64,000 nucleotides of DNA from Hydractinia symbiolongicarpus. Taxonomy: Eukaryota > Cnidaria > Hydrozoa > Anthoathecata > Hydractiniidae. The notes under the pieces were generated by a model, which was given only the letters and a program-made list of their open reading frames with translations, did no database searches and was not told where the DNA came from. Position 1 is the first letter of the stretch, and each line of letters begins with the position of its first letter. Shown in pieces: positions 24,593 through 36,100 of the stretch. The DNA lies in NCBI RefSeq assembly GCF_029227915.1, contig NC_079875.1, forward strand, positions 15,484,001 through 15,548,000, written 5' to 3'. Both the position numbers and the translations under genes were made by a program.

Positions 24593-24960
24593 TGTGTGTG
24601 TGTGTGTCTTTGTGTCTGTAACAGGCAAAGTGGATATCTTCATTTTTCTTTGATGTAGCCGAAAAAGGTATGTCTGACATGTTAAATGTTGTAACGTTAC
24701 GATGCGATGTCAATAACACTACTACAACGTCAATATCTTATACTAAATTAATGAAGCCATTACAGTACACTTAAAACTTGGAGGCCAAATAACTTAACAA
24801 CGAGGTGGTTACGTCAATGATTTTTCACCGCATGGGTAAGTAGGGACCACCAAGGACCAATTTGGGTAATTTTACCAAACCTCGGTCCTTAAATCCGTTT
24901 TGGAATGGACGGGTGATGACGTCATCAAAATTCAAATGACGCTTCTTTTTCATTTTTATC
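24593..24960 (+). repeat. Dispersed repeat family C, first copy
   Basis: Begins with a TG run, then CAGGCAAAGTGGAT, TTTGATGTAGCCGAAAAAG, ACTTAAAACTT, GGCCAAATAACTT, ACGAGGTGGT, TTTTTCACCGC-TGGGTAA and TTGGGTAATTTTACC...CTCGGTCCT. The same blocks in the same order occur at 25558-25880. Non-coding. Confidence 0.7.
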
Positions 24961-25179
24961 CTGGCTCAGTGTATTTTTCCACGGGTTTTAACGACTAGTA
25001 ATCATAGGAAAATATACCGTCAGATTTACGGACGGTGATAAACATTTTATAAGAAAAGTGTACAGTTGTTGAAAGTATTGTAAAAGTATACTAAACACGT
25101 GATTTTATGGATTAATTGGATCAAATACAAAAAAATATTTTTTGTGTTAATTTCGCCTTTTAAACCTCTAAAGTCCATA

Positions 25180-25312
25180 GTCTTTCAAAAAGAAAGTATG
25201 GTTTTAAAAAAGAAAGTACATATTTGAAAAAGAAATTATATTTTTGAAAAAGAAAGTATATTTTTGAAAAAGAAAGTATATTTTTGGAAATATTTAAAAA
25301 AAGAAAGTATGG
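25180..25312. repeat. 20-nt tandem repeat
   Basis: About five to six units of TTTTTGAAAAAGAAAGTATA, the central ones nearly identical. Between the two family C copies. Confidence 0.75.
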
Positions 25313-25557
25313 CTTAAAAAACATGTTTTTAATAAAAAAAGAATCTTTTTAAAGGAAAGGAAATTGAAGCCGATATATTTCTGATAAACTGACAGATAGA
25401 CAGAAACACGGCCCCGAGTTTTCCTTTTCGCAAAAATTCCTAACATCGAGCCCATCGATGTAAGGAATATATATATAATTTATAAATAAATTTATATACA
25501 TAAAACTTAACAGCAGGATACAGGAGTAGTATAAACTACTTTAAACACATATGCAAT

Positions 25558-25880
25558 AATAAGAGAGTGTGTCCATCTGTCTGTCACAGGCAAAGTGGAT
25601 GTGTTCATATTCCTTTGATGTAGCCGAAAAAGTGATGTGCAATTTGTTAATCTTTCTGACGTTACAGCACAACGCCAATTCATTTAGACTGACGTCAATG
25701 CGTTTAATAAGATTGGTGAAACCATTGCATTGCACTTAAAACTTTTAGGCCAAATAACTTGGAAACGAGGTGGTGACATCAGTCATTTTTCACCGCGTGG
25801 GTAACTAGTTAATTTCCCCAAACCTGGGTCCTCGAATCCAACTCGGAATAAACAGGTTTATGACCTCATTAAAAAACCTT
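25558..25880 (+). repeat. Dispersed repeat family C, second copy
   Basis: Same block order as 24593-24960, about 70 percent similar by eye, in direct orientation about 960 bp downstream. A family A fragment (24965-25005) and a 20-nt tandem repeat lie between them. Confidence 0.7.
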
Positions 25881-26749
25881 TAAACCACAATATTTCCGTA
25901 ATTGTTGATCAAAACTGCTTGATCCCATGCATTTTGTTCGTCAACGTTTCGAGCTCTACACATTAGAAGGAATTTGTAAACAAATTTCTAAAAAAAATTT
26001 TTTTGTGTATTGACGGGTCCTGGATAAGATCTAAAGTTTGACAGAGAATTAGAGATCCAGGTTTTTAGAGATGGCTACTAAGACAACTTTTTTCCGAACT
26101 GAAAAGCACATTCAAGCGGGAAATATCCCAATTCCTTTGGGCCATATCATAGTACTTTATTACCTAACAACACCTAAAAATTTCATATCGAATTGAATTG
26201 ATGTTTTCGAGTTATCATGGTTGACTTGTTACGCGCAAGTCGTGTATAGATTGAGGTTTAATACAGATATAGTAGTTAGAAAGCTATTTAAAAACAGTGA
26301 AAATGGTAGCTGTGGGCGTCGCTGCTACTTACTTCCATTTCATTCTTGGATGGAACTTGTTTGCAGTACAGGCTAAAAAGTCTGTTTAGAAATTTTGAAG
26401 TTTTTGATAGGGTTTTTACCTTAAGCTTGAGTTTTATTCCATGTTTAGATCAGAATCAAATATTCAGAATTATTGGCGGCTGATGATAAAAATTAATTTT
26501 TTATGATTTAAACAACGATTAAGAAAGATAACAAAAATAAAAGGAGTCTTCACCCTGAAATTAAAAACTCATTGTCATTCTGATAAGCAACAACTATTGT
26601 TGTAAAATTATGTTACTGTAAAATTAAGTAAAATTATGATGCTGCTGTGAGACCTACGAAAGACACATCTGCTAGAAGCGTAGAGAAGCGATTTTTTTGA
26701 CTGGCCTTAACTTTCTCTGGCATGTAATAAAGCACTTTTTTGACTTTTC

Positions 26750-27195
26750 CTAATATTTATTAAGGATTTTAATTTGCAAGGGTATTACATGTTTTTGTGT
26801 TCGCTTGAACAGTGTTCGTTCTGTCTTACACACGTACAAGTCTTTATAGCCGGGACACGAGAATTCGTGTACGACGCATGATTTGCTGAGGTGATTTAAC
26901 CTATCTTTCATGTTCGTGAAAAATGATACGTATGTCGTGGAATATCTTGTAACAAATTTTACATTTTGGTTGGTGCACCTTCGTAACTTCTTGATACAGT
27001 TTCCAGAGGTTCTCCATGTTGATCAGCATACTTTAGGTTGATAAATACTTTTGTTACATCGTCGATATCATTTTGGTTTTAGACGTGGTTAGATGTTTTT
27101 AACAAGACATAGCGATCTGACGATAGCGTTGACAATGTTCTTTGGGCAGTTGTTCCAAGAAGCAAATTTCTTTATCATTCGTAATTCTGCTTGAT
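26750..27195 (-). mobile_element. Decayed Penelope-like retroelement fragment (GIY-YIG end)
   Basis: Minus-strand translation gives pieces of a retroelement C-terminus in more than one frame with internal stops. The piece nearest 27190 reads MIKKFASWNNCPKNIVNAIV, the middle piece LKYADQHGEPLETVSRSYEG. The last, open to TAG 26750-26752, includes FFTNMKDRL...VVHEFSCPGYKDLYVCKTER, then LFKRTQKH. The order (linker helix, YxGxxGE-like segment, KD spacer, VYxFxCxxC-xxYVGxTxRxLxxRxxEH) is that of the region joining reverse transcriptase to the GIY-YIG nuclease in Penelope-like elements. The second cysteine is Tyr and the YIG glycine is Cys here, so the nuclease would be dead even without the frameshifts. 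No reverse transcriptase core was recognised upstream. Confidence 0.55.
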
Positions 27196-27235
27196 TGATA
27201 TTTAATTGATATTTTTAAGTGACACTAAATCAACA

Positions 27236-28085
27236 TTTTCAATATCATTTTCACAATTTTTGTTGTCCTTTACTATACCGAAACTTTTCAAAGACGAAGG
27301 ATTTTAAATATCTCTACCAATTTAGATGTAGGTGCTTTTCTGTTCAGTGTACCATATTTTTAGAAAATAAAGCTATCTGAATTTTTGTTAATATTAGTCT
27401 AAAACAACAAAAAGATTAATATTTCAATTTCACCACCATTCTTAGCATTCAATATAAAAATTTTGATAAAATTAGAAAAGTACCAGAGCCAGTAAGCTAG
27501 AATAAAAAAACACCCAATGCCCATGCTACTATAACAACGACGCTCCATACAAACGTGACATCTTTAAAAGTGAAGACCAAATTACGATTTATCCTCAATT
27601 AATATATTAACGTATATTAGAGAGGATTACTTTTAAAATCTGCCACAATTTGAAGACAAAATTGTATGCGAGTGTAAAAGTTTGAAATATTTACATACTT
27701 CACTTAAGTTGGTGTATTTTCAATATCATTTGCATATATTTTTTCCTTTATTATAACGAAACTTGTCCAAGATAAAAGATTTTAGTGATCTGTATCAATT
27801 TAAATGTAGGTAAGGAAATGTTTTTGTCACTATAATACTCTGCTTGCCTTTTTGTTCAGTGTGTCACTTTTTTTAGAAAATAAAGCATTCTAACTTTTTT
27901 TTTAATTTTCCGAACTGATATCACCTTTTTTGTCTTTTTTAATATGATAGTTTTGTTAAAATTTGAAACGTGCCACAGTCAGTAAGTTAGAATAAAAAAA
28001 CACCCAGGGCTCATGCTAACAGAAAAACGATGCTCCGTACAAACAACACGTCCTTGAAAGTAAGAAAAAAAATAAGAATTATTAT
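27236..28085 (+). repeat. Direct segmental duplication upstream of the ankyrin exon
   Basis: 27236-27610 and 27716-28085 share ordered blocks: CAATATCATTT, CGAAACTT-TC-AAGA, GTTCAGTGT, TTTTAGAAAATAAAGC, AGAATAAAAAAACACCCA and ACGCTCC-TACAAAC. The second copy runs up to the splice acceptor of the ankyrin exon, so it may reflect a duplicated 5' gene segment. Confidence 0.6.
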
Positions 28086-28120
28086 TGATTAATAAATTTT
28101 CTTGCCTAATTTGTGTTTAG

Positions 28121-28676
28121 AACTTGCAAAAATCATTAAAAATGGCGATCAAAAGAAATTGCAATCCATTTTCTTTGATAATCCAAACATCGTTAAAATG
28201 AGAGATAGTAATGAGACAACACTGTTGATGAGAGCTGCATGTTACAACAATCCATCAATTGTAAAATGGTTGATCGATTCTGGAAGTGATGTGAATGCTG
28301 TGGATAAAGACAAATGGAATGCATATCACTTTAGCGCAGCTAGTGGTTATCATAATGTTTTGAAAGTTTTAATTAATCATGACGCCAGAAATATTAACAA
28401 TGTAAAAAATTCAAATGAAACACCATTACATGATGCATCTGGTCGTGGTTATATTAAATGTGTTAAGTTGTTGTTGTCGGTAGGAGGAGTTGATGTAAAT
28501 ATACGAAACAATAACAATGAAACACCATTACATTATGCACCTGTTATGGTCATATTGAGTGTGTGAAGGTGTTGTTGTCGGCAGCAGGTGTTGATGTAAA
28601 TATACGAAACTATCAGAACAAAACAGCTTTCGATGTTGCTCGTGATGATCACATTAAACAATTATTTCCGATTTGA
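28121..28676 (+). pseudogene. Ankyrin-repeat gene, 3' exon, broken by a 1-nt frameshift
   Basis: The exon opens after a clear acceptor (TTGTGTTTAG, ending 28120) in phase 1, so 5' exons are missing or unrecognised; the first in-frame ATG is only at 28198. The reading frame encodes ankyrin repeats: TTLLMRAACYNNPSIVKWLI, NAYHFSAASGYHNVLKVLI, TPLHDASGRGYIKCVKLLL and TPLHYA. After TPLHYA the frame runs into TGA at 28564-28566. A one-base shift at about 28538-28543 restores the repeat (CYGHIECVKVLL, then VDVNIRNYQNKTAFDVA) to a natural end at TGA 28674-28676. The missing base looks like a G lost from a GG pair relative to the preceding repeat. AATAAA signals follow at 28715 and 28897. Ankyrin repeats mediate protein binding; no partner domain is visible. 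It is either a recent pseudogene or a sequencing error. Confidence 0.72.
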
Positions 28677-28714
28677 CCATATAACCGTTAGTAGATTTAT
28701 CCTAAATAACTATT

Positions 28715-28720
28715 AATAAA
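28715..28720 (+). promoter_or_regulatory. AATAAA polyadenylation signal of the ankyrin gene
   Basis: Canonical hexamer 39 nt past the repaired ankyrin stop; a second one lies at 28897-28902. Confidence 0.5.
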
Positions 28721-28909
28721 CTTGCCTGTTTACAGAGAAGTCCGTTGGTTCCGTCGCTTTATGTGTGTTGCCTGTTGATGTGATCCAAACGGACGACTAT
28801 AAAGTGATATGCAGCAATTTTTGAAAATAATTTTAGTAGTTTTCTTTTTATATTAGTTATATTAACGTTTGACACTATTCAAGCAAATATTACAAAAATA
28901 AAGTATTGG

Positions 28910-31500
28910 AGTATTTTTGTGGTTGTTCTGCAAGTTCGCTTATTTTCTATGCTCTTTAACCTGCAACTGTGACGGCTTTTAAATGTGACAACTTCAACGT
29001 ACCAGGTGAAACTTGTTTTTATAAGTTTGTCTTTACTTGAAGTTATTGCGTCATGATAAATTTTAGTATGGTAGCTTAAATATTTTCAGGACCTAAATGA
29101 TTTTATTGGGGGAAGCTTCACCTAAAAATGTTCACGCAAGAAACAGGTTTCAAAAAATGTTATAGTGGCATTGCTAACCTTGAAAAGATGTTGCACCGGG
29201 TGTATGCAACAAAAACAAATGGATGTAAGTACGTAGGTACGTAAGTGCACGTGAGTACAAAAATATTTTGTCGTGACACTGTTGCCTTGTCATCGAATAA
29301 ACGAATTGAAATGGAATTTACGGATACACATATTGACAGAGATCATGATTCTCTTTAATAATAACAAGCCAAGCTGTTAACGTTCCTAATTCCATAGACG
29401 AAAATCCTACGGGCTTATGTCAGAGTCTATTTTTGTGAACCCTTGGGCTATATTGTAGTGCCCTTTATTTTTTCAATGCACTGTTGTTGTTCCTTCACAG
29501 GCCAAGCGTAGATACTGCCTGTTTTCAATTTATCACACTTAGATTATTTTAGAAATTATTTTAGCAATAGCAGGATGCTTTTTATGTTTTTACGTGACCT
29601 TTTCTGTTATCATTGAATATAGTTATTCAATAAAATTAATTTTTCGAGAAACAGATATTTATAACGTGTTCGAATGTCTTTATCAGTGGTTGATATTTAA
29701 TGCCACATAGTCCTTTATATGGTTGTTGCTCCCAAATATAAATTCTGCATCAGTTTCATACACAATCTAAGGGCGTGTGGATCGCTGTAACACCAAGCTG
29801 CAAATCAACTCACATAGAATGAATTAGAGGAAGCAATTCTTAAGAGTAAGCAACGTTGCTGCACAATAAAAACGCTTTTATAACTTTTTCTTGAATGCCC
29901 GTATTGAAACTTTTGTGAGCTGTGCGTGATGTCAAACAGGCCGCTAAACCAACATTGAATGGAGTAGTTACAACATAAGGAAAATCTTCTTTTGTACTGA
30001 TTGTTCGTGATCATCCACGCTTTACTAAAATTTGGTGTGTTTTTACTAAACCTCAGTATATGGATGAATCTCCTGAAAGTGGAAAATAATCTAACCACGC
30101 ATTGCACATGTTTTGGTTTTTAAAGTCAGCTTAAATTTTGAAGTGAGTACTTAAGTGCGAATTTGTTATCTTACATTTTTCATGTCAAACATGATATTTG
30201 ACTTTTCATTTATGTGTTTGTGGACCAAAATATACGTTTCATGTGTGTTATTTTACTTTTTTACTTGTATTATTTCTAAATGTAACTAAATCTAACGTAC
30301 CTGCAATAGTCGCCGTAACCACAAAGGCGGTCATCACGTATGGTACTAGTATTAAGTTAAGATCGAAAACCTACGGTCATGTCTTCTATAATTAGTAAGC
30401 AGAAGAATTTTGGGCAAGCAAATGCTCGTGTCTAATGCATCTGCAATAGTTCATACAAAAGCTAAAGCTTGTTGATGCAAGAGACAAATTCAAGCAATGC
30501 TTCCCAACCGGAATGGAAAAGTTGGCAAAGAGACAAAAGTATAGATATCTCTTCTCCTTATGTAATAGTTTAATATTGCTTTCAAACAGCATGTTTGATT
30601 GATAATTTCGGCCTTCCCCAAATGCGCTAATCTGTAATAAATAGCGTTGAAAGATTTCTACTGTAACAATTTTTACACCAACAATTCGTTATTACGTTAT
30701 CAAAAGAGCTCTTCATTAAGAGTGGATTTACAACTAGTCTCTCATAACAATGCCTAAAAATGAAGACACAATAACACCCAAAACACAAAACTTTATGGAG
30801 TTTATTAAGACGTCATGCTACGGAACCTAACATTTACTAAATTTTTCTTTTTATTGCATTCCTTAGTTTTGTTATAATAAAACAGGACCGAGTTACACTG
30901 GACGCTTGTCATCGAAAAGGAATCTAGAACGTAAGCATATTGCAGCATAAGGTTCTCTTTCAGCTAACAGCACTGCCAACCGCTAAAAACCGGTTGAATA
31001 CTGTTCACTACCAGGCGAATATGCCATTGATGCCCAAATTACCACTGCTGCATTTACTAAATATTTAGCTATACCGATCAAGAAGTAACAAATAAGAAAG
31101 AAATAAAGTAATTGCGTGAAAACTTGGGTTACTTAAAGAACATATTAGTACAAACAGATTACAGGTAAACAATTAATTTGATGACGTCACAGGGATGACA
31201 AATATTGATGTTTATGTCATTAAACTTAGTAAATGAAGTCTGGTAAGTATTATATCCATAGGTTATATTATTATTTGTTGTTGCTAAGGACATATATTGC
31301 CTCAGCAACACTTCAGTAGCCACCTGGTAACCAACATACATGTAATAAATAAATACATAACCAATACAACATTACAAGTGTCAGCACATTTTAATTTTTT
31401 TAAAAAATTAACCGTCTGAAAAATGCTGTCTCAGCCCCTTTTTAAACCCCGCCCATAATATGCAAAAGTTCAGCACAAAATTGCATATCCTAACCCGTTC
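28910..31500. other. Intergenic, nothing recognised
   Basis: AT-rich, no open exon with good splice sites, no clear repeat. The 100-codon minus-strand frame at 29805-30107 has no recognisable domain. Confidence 0.45.
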
Positions 31501-31640
31501 TTCCAAGCCAAAGATGGCGCGAGAATATTGAGCAACAGCACGCTCTCTTCCCTGCTAGTAGGATTTAAAAAGATGTATTGTGAAGTCCATTGTGTAATGG
31601 ATGATGAAATGAATTTTGCAAGAAAAACAAGTAAAAGCCG

Positions 31641-32100
<460 letters not shown>

Positions 32101-32203
32101 ACGCAAAATGGTAGCTTAGCTGCGCAAAAGCGAGAAGCACGCAATGCGGTATAAAAAGGACGGGCGAATCAGTAGATTTTCCACGGGCTAACGACTAGTG
32201 TTT
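32101..32203 (-). repeat. Dispersed repeat family A, fused to the (TCTG)n array
   Basis: Reverse-oriented copy: ACGCAAAATGGTAGCTTAGC, GAAGCACGCAATGCGGTATA, ATTTTCCACGGGCTAACGAC. The end that normally carries GACA units, the genomic position and the orientation all coincide with the edge of the giant microsatellite. Confidence 0.78.
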
Positions 32204-32307
32204 AAAAATTTATACATATATAAGTACCGGTAAATATATCTCTACACTTTCTAAAGTAAACAAAGAACACGTTAAAAGAGATATAAATAAAATTACATGT
32301 ATTTACA

Positions 32308-32748
32308 ATCGAGTCCCTCTCGAACTCCTAATGTACGAGATTTTTAAGATAACGAGACTTCACTAGAAAAAAGTTTGAGCTGGCAGGTTTTAAATTTTTT
32401 GACAAGTTGCAGCATGACTGAGAAAAAAAGAGGATGCCAAAAGAAAATCTTTATGATACATGATATGATAACGCAGAATATTGGTAATCATTTACTTTTT
32501 TACAGTTAGTTTTCCTGTCGACACAAGCTCTCGAAAGCGATTGATTTATATAAGAATATAACTCAAATAGCGTTTGAGCACGAAAGCAAAAATGCTCATT
32601 ATTTGTTGATTTCTATGGAAATATTTTTTGAGAAGTTTGCAAAAAGCTTTCTCTTTGGTTGTAAATGCTGACAAGACTAAGATTCTTTTTGAGATAGCGA
32701 AGAGATGGAGATAACGCATGTTTAAGATAACGAGAGCTAACTGTACTG
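32308..32748. mobile_element. Possible pogo-like MITE
   Basis: Repeated ATAACGAG and GAGATAACG motifs at both sides; the right end read in reverse is CAGTACAGTTAGCTCTCGTT followed by ATCTT, which resembles pogo/Tigger termini. The left end (GAGTCCCTCTCGAACTCC) matches only loosely, so the limits are uncertain. Confidence 0.35.
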
Positions 32749-32820
32749 CATCCTCGTCCCCAGGGTCTTGTGGCCCCTGAGCCGTCCAAAATGCCCTAGG
32801 AACGAGGTTTAACTGTACTG
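32738..32820. mobile_element. 61-bp mini-insertion with an 11-bp direct repeat
   Basis: TAACTGTACTG occurs at 32738-32748 and again at 32810-32820. The 61 bp between have inverted ends (CCTCGTCCCCAGGG against CCTCGTTCCTAGGG read in reverse). It looks like a tiny foldback insertion with a long target duplication, at the right end of the preceding element. Confidence 0.55.
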
Positions 32821-33148
32821 ATGAAAGTCCGACTGCATGTATAATAACAGGAAAATCTCGCCGACTGTTAGTTTAAAATGCATGTTTAAAAAACTTTTGT
32901 CGGTTTTCTTTGTGCATTTTTAAAGGGAAAGAAGAAGACTCTGTCAGACAAGCAGTGCAGAAACCTTTAATGTTTATGACAAAATTCGGATAATTATAAT
33001 TGCTTACTTTTTAGCAGAATTTGAGGGAAAGGAACAGTGCTTTAGTTCTAATAAGAGTTAGACAAAATGCTAAATACTTTTCCAGCCAATCTTAAATGTC
33101 TGTGTGTAGTGTATTTTAAAAATATCATAATTATCTACATGAGATATT

Positions 33149-33154
33149 TTATTT
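33149..33154 (-). promoter_or_regulatory. AATAAA polyadenylation signal of copy 2
   Basis: Canonical hexamer on the minus strand about 20 nt past the TAA of transporter copy 2. Confidence 0.55.
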
Positions 33155-33171
33155 GACGATTAAGACAGGGC

Positions 33172-36100
33172 TTAATATTGCTTTCTGTCTATAAGTTTTG
33201 GAAGTTGTGTTGCAAAGAAAGCGTTAAAAATGCTTAAAAAAGAAAGAAGGTAAAAAGTGAAGTATTGATTGAATGGAAAGCCAAGAGGATTTTCATTATC
33301 TTCAACGTCTTTGATGTTTCCCAACGACCACGAAAATACGCTGCCAAATAATGTAGGTGCAACGCTTCTAAAAAGTAAGAACTTTTAGATTTTTGAAGGA
33401 AGAGACATGAATGCATACTGAATTACAGTAAGACAGGCAAATATCAGAGCAGCTAAGCAGGTAGGTACACAAAATTTACCTTGTTAAGCATGTGAGAGAC
33501 ATACATAATCCATTTGCTGATCCCACAAGATCGGATGGTACAGAGTTATTTAAAAACACATTTACAGTGACGAATCCTCCTTCAAGTGCAAGGCGTGTAA
33601 GTAAGGACATTACAACCAGACATATCCAAAACAAATATCTGAAAATAATGAATCAGTTCGTTTAACACGTTATAATATAATGTGCCTATCTTTTCGTGAA
33701 GCCATGTTTAAAAATATAAATAATTACTGTATTTGTTAACCATCTAAGACAAAATTTAATTGGTTACACTTGAAGCATAAGTCTAAAAACGTCCTGTCGC
33801 AAAATAGAAAAGTTTTATGCAGATTTCAAAAGTCCCTATAGAATTATCCCATATGAAGAAAGTATAGTGACGATCATGAGTTTCCCATTTTCGTCCAGTT
33901 GGATGTACAATTTGAAAGCTTAGTTACAACGAATGGTGAATTTAATTTTTTGGCAAGCTAGCCATGTTGACTAAGTAGCTAAAAGAACTAAGGGATTGAG
34001 AGTTAGAATTGAGAGCATTCTGTGCTATAACTTTGTTGTCTTGTGATAAACATTGTCAACAAAACGGATATCGCTTCACTGTTCTTTATAGATAGTATAG
34101 TTAACTAGTTATGTCAAAGAAACATTGAAGTGAAAAAATTACGCTGAAATCTAGGTTATTCAACTACATAACTCGATGTTGTTGTTTCTTTTGTACGGTA
34201 TGTTTTTTTTTAAAAACAATGTATTTTTGGAAATAAAATACAAAATCATTTCCAATCCTTTTGAAATTATTTTTTCGTCCTTGTTTACTATGTAAGCTGT
34301 CATTTTTCTTGACTACAGACAATACCAATCCATATCTGTCTCTAGGGTTAGCGATATTCCTTTGATCTTTCCGCGATTTTTTAGAAATTTATTTTGACTT
34401 TGCTTCTACAAAAGTGTAGTTATTTTTTTATAAACAAAAGTCGTTGGTAATTAATTTTATTGTTCCCTCGATACAATTACTTAATTACGTGCACGGGAAG
34501 ATTAACAAACACTGAGTTGTCTATTTCGTTACAAAAAATTTTAATTATTCGCGCATTCTTAAAGAGGTTATCAAAAAATTAACAAGAACAATTTATGATA
34601 TGAAGGAGAAAAATAAATTCTTGGAACATTTTGTAAGTATTTTATCTGCTTTTGGATTAAAATTAATACATCGAATTATAATAAAAGTGGATTGTTCTCC
34701 TCCTCCATAAATATAATTTCTGAATTTATTTCGAGAATCTTGTGCCATAGCCATTTATATTTTTTATAAGAACGTCAAATTTTAACTGATGCTGGATGTG
34801 CTTATTTTTTGCTAAAATTGTTTTTATTATGTATTAATATGTATTATAAATATATTAAAAGCGTAAGAAAATGTTAAATTTAGTGTTTCACTTGCTATTC
34901 ACAAAGCTTCTGTCTTGATCCATACCAAGCGGTAAAAATTCGCTAATTATTGTTATATTCATTTTAGGAGAAGGCGGCGAAAGACTCGATGTTTTTTCGC
35001 ATATTTTTATCAGCTTAAAAATTCGATCGAGGCCCAGTATGTCTTACTGTGTTCTTTATAGTAAGCCATACTTTAGCGTGAATGTTTTGATAGACTAGAC
35101 TGCAATAAAAAAAAGTGTAGTTGTTACCACTTGAGTGGCTAAGTGCACCTTTTTAGGAGCTATGACTACCACAGAGTAAAATTTTATAACATTTTTTAGA
35201 TGCACAAAATAACGGTGCTGTGGATTCTTCCACCGGCTAACGACTAGTTTTTGATAAAAGCGATTTTTCAATGAAATTACTTTTTACACTTTCTCTCTCT
35301 TTTTATTTTAGCAACATTATAAAACAGTATTATGGCAAGCCACAAGATGCAATATGTCGATTTAGCTTCCCCAAAATCATACTGCAACTAACGTAAACTA
35401 ACAAGTGATGTGTACATTGCATGCCACTGTTTTATTCACTCCTCTTAACGACATTACTAATCGCATAAAGCAGTCTGCATCCTTTCTTGGACTTACTTGT
35501 TTACAATAAAAATATTTTAGTTATAATATAAGAAAGTAAAAAATTCCTTACTTGTTGATAATTACAGCAATTGATACATTCATTGGTAAACAAAATACCA
35601 TCATGAGAGAAGCAAAGACGAAAACCTTTGTTGAAAAATATCATAATTCTATTACATGTTTCGCCTGCAAAATAGCACAATAACCACAGAACAATAAACT
35701 ATCGAATGTAGAACACGGGTTACACCTTCTGATTTATCATGACAACAGCTAATGGGTACATTTATGTCCTATATGTTTTGTAGAATCTCGACTAAATTCC
35801 TCAAATTACATTAACAGATCATAGTATAATGTGATAAACTGATTATTACATTTAGTGCTTCATGTCTGCAAGTTGCGCGTGGCTTTATGGTTAAGGAGTT
35901 CGCATCGTAATTACAAGGTCCGTGTTCAGTCCACAGCGCGGGCATGTTTAACAAGTGTCTTTACCGCATCTACGGGTCAACCCATGCCATGTGATGGAGA
36001 TTAGGTAAGCAATGGCGGAGTATACTTAATGTATACATTCAGAACATAGGGCATACGTTGATAACAGTGTGGAGTGGTTGTATCCTGTATAAACATTCAG

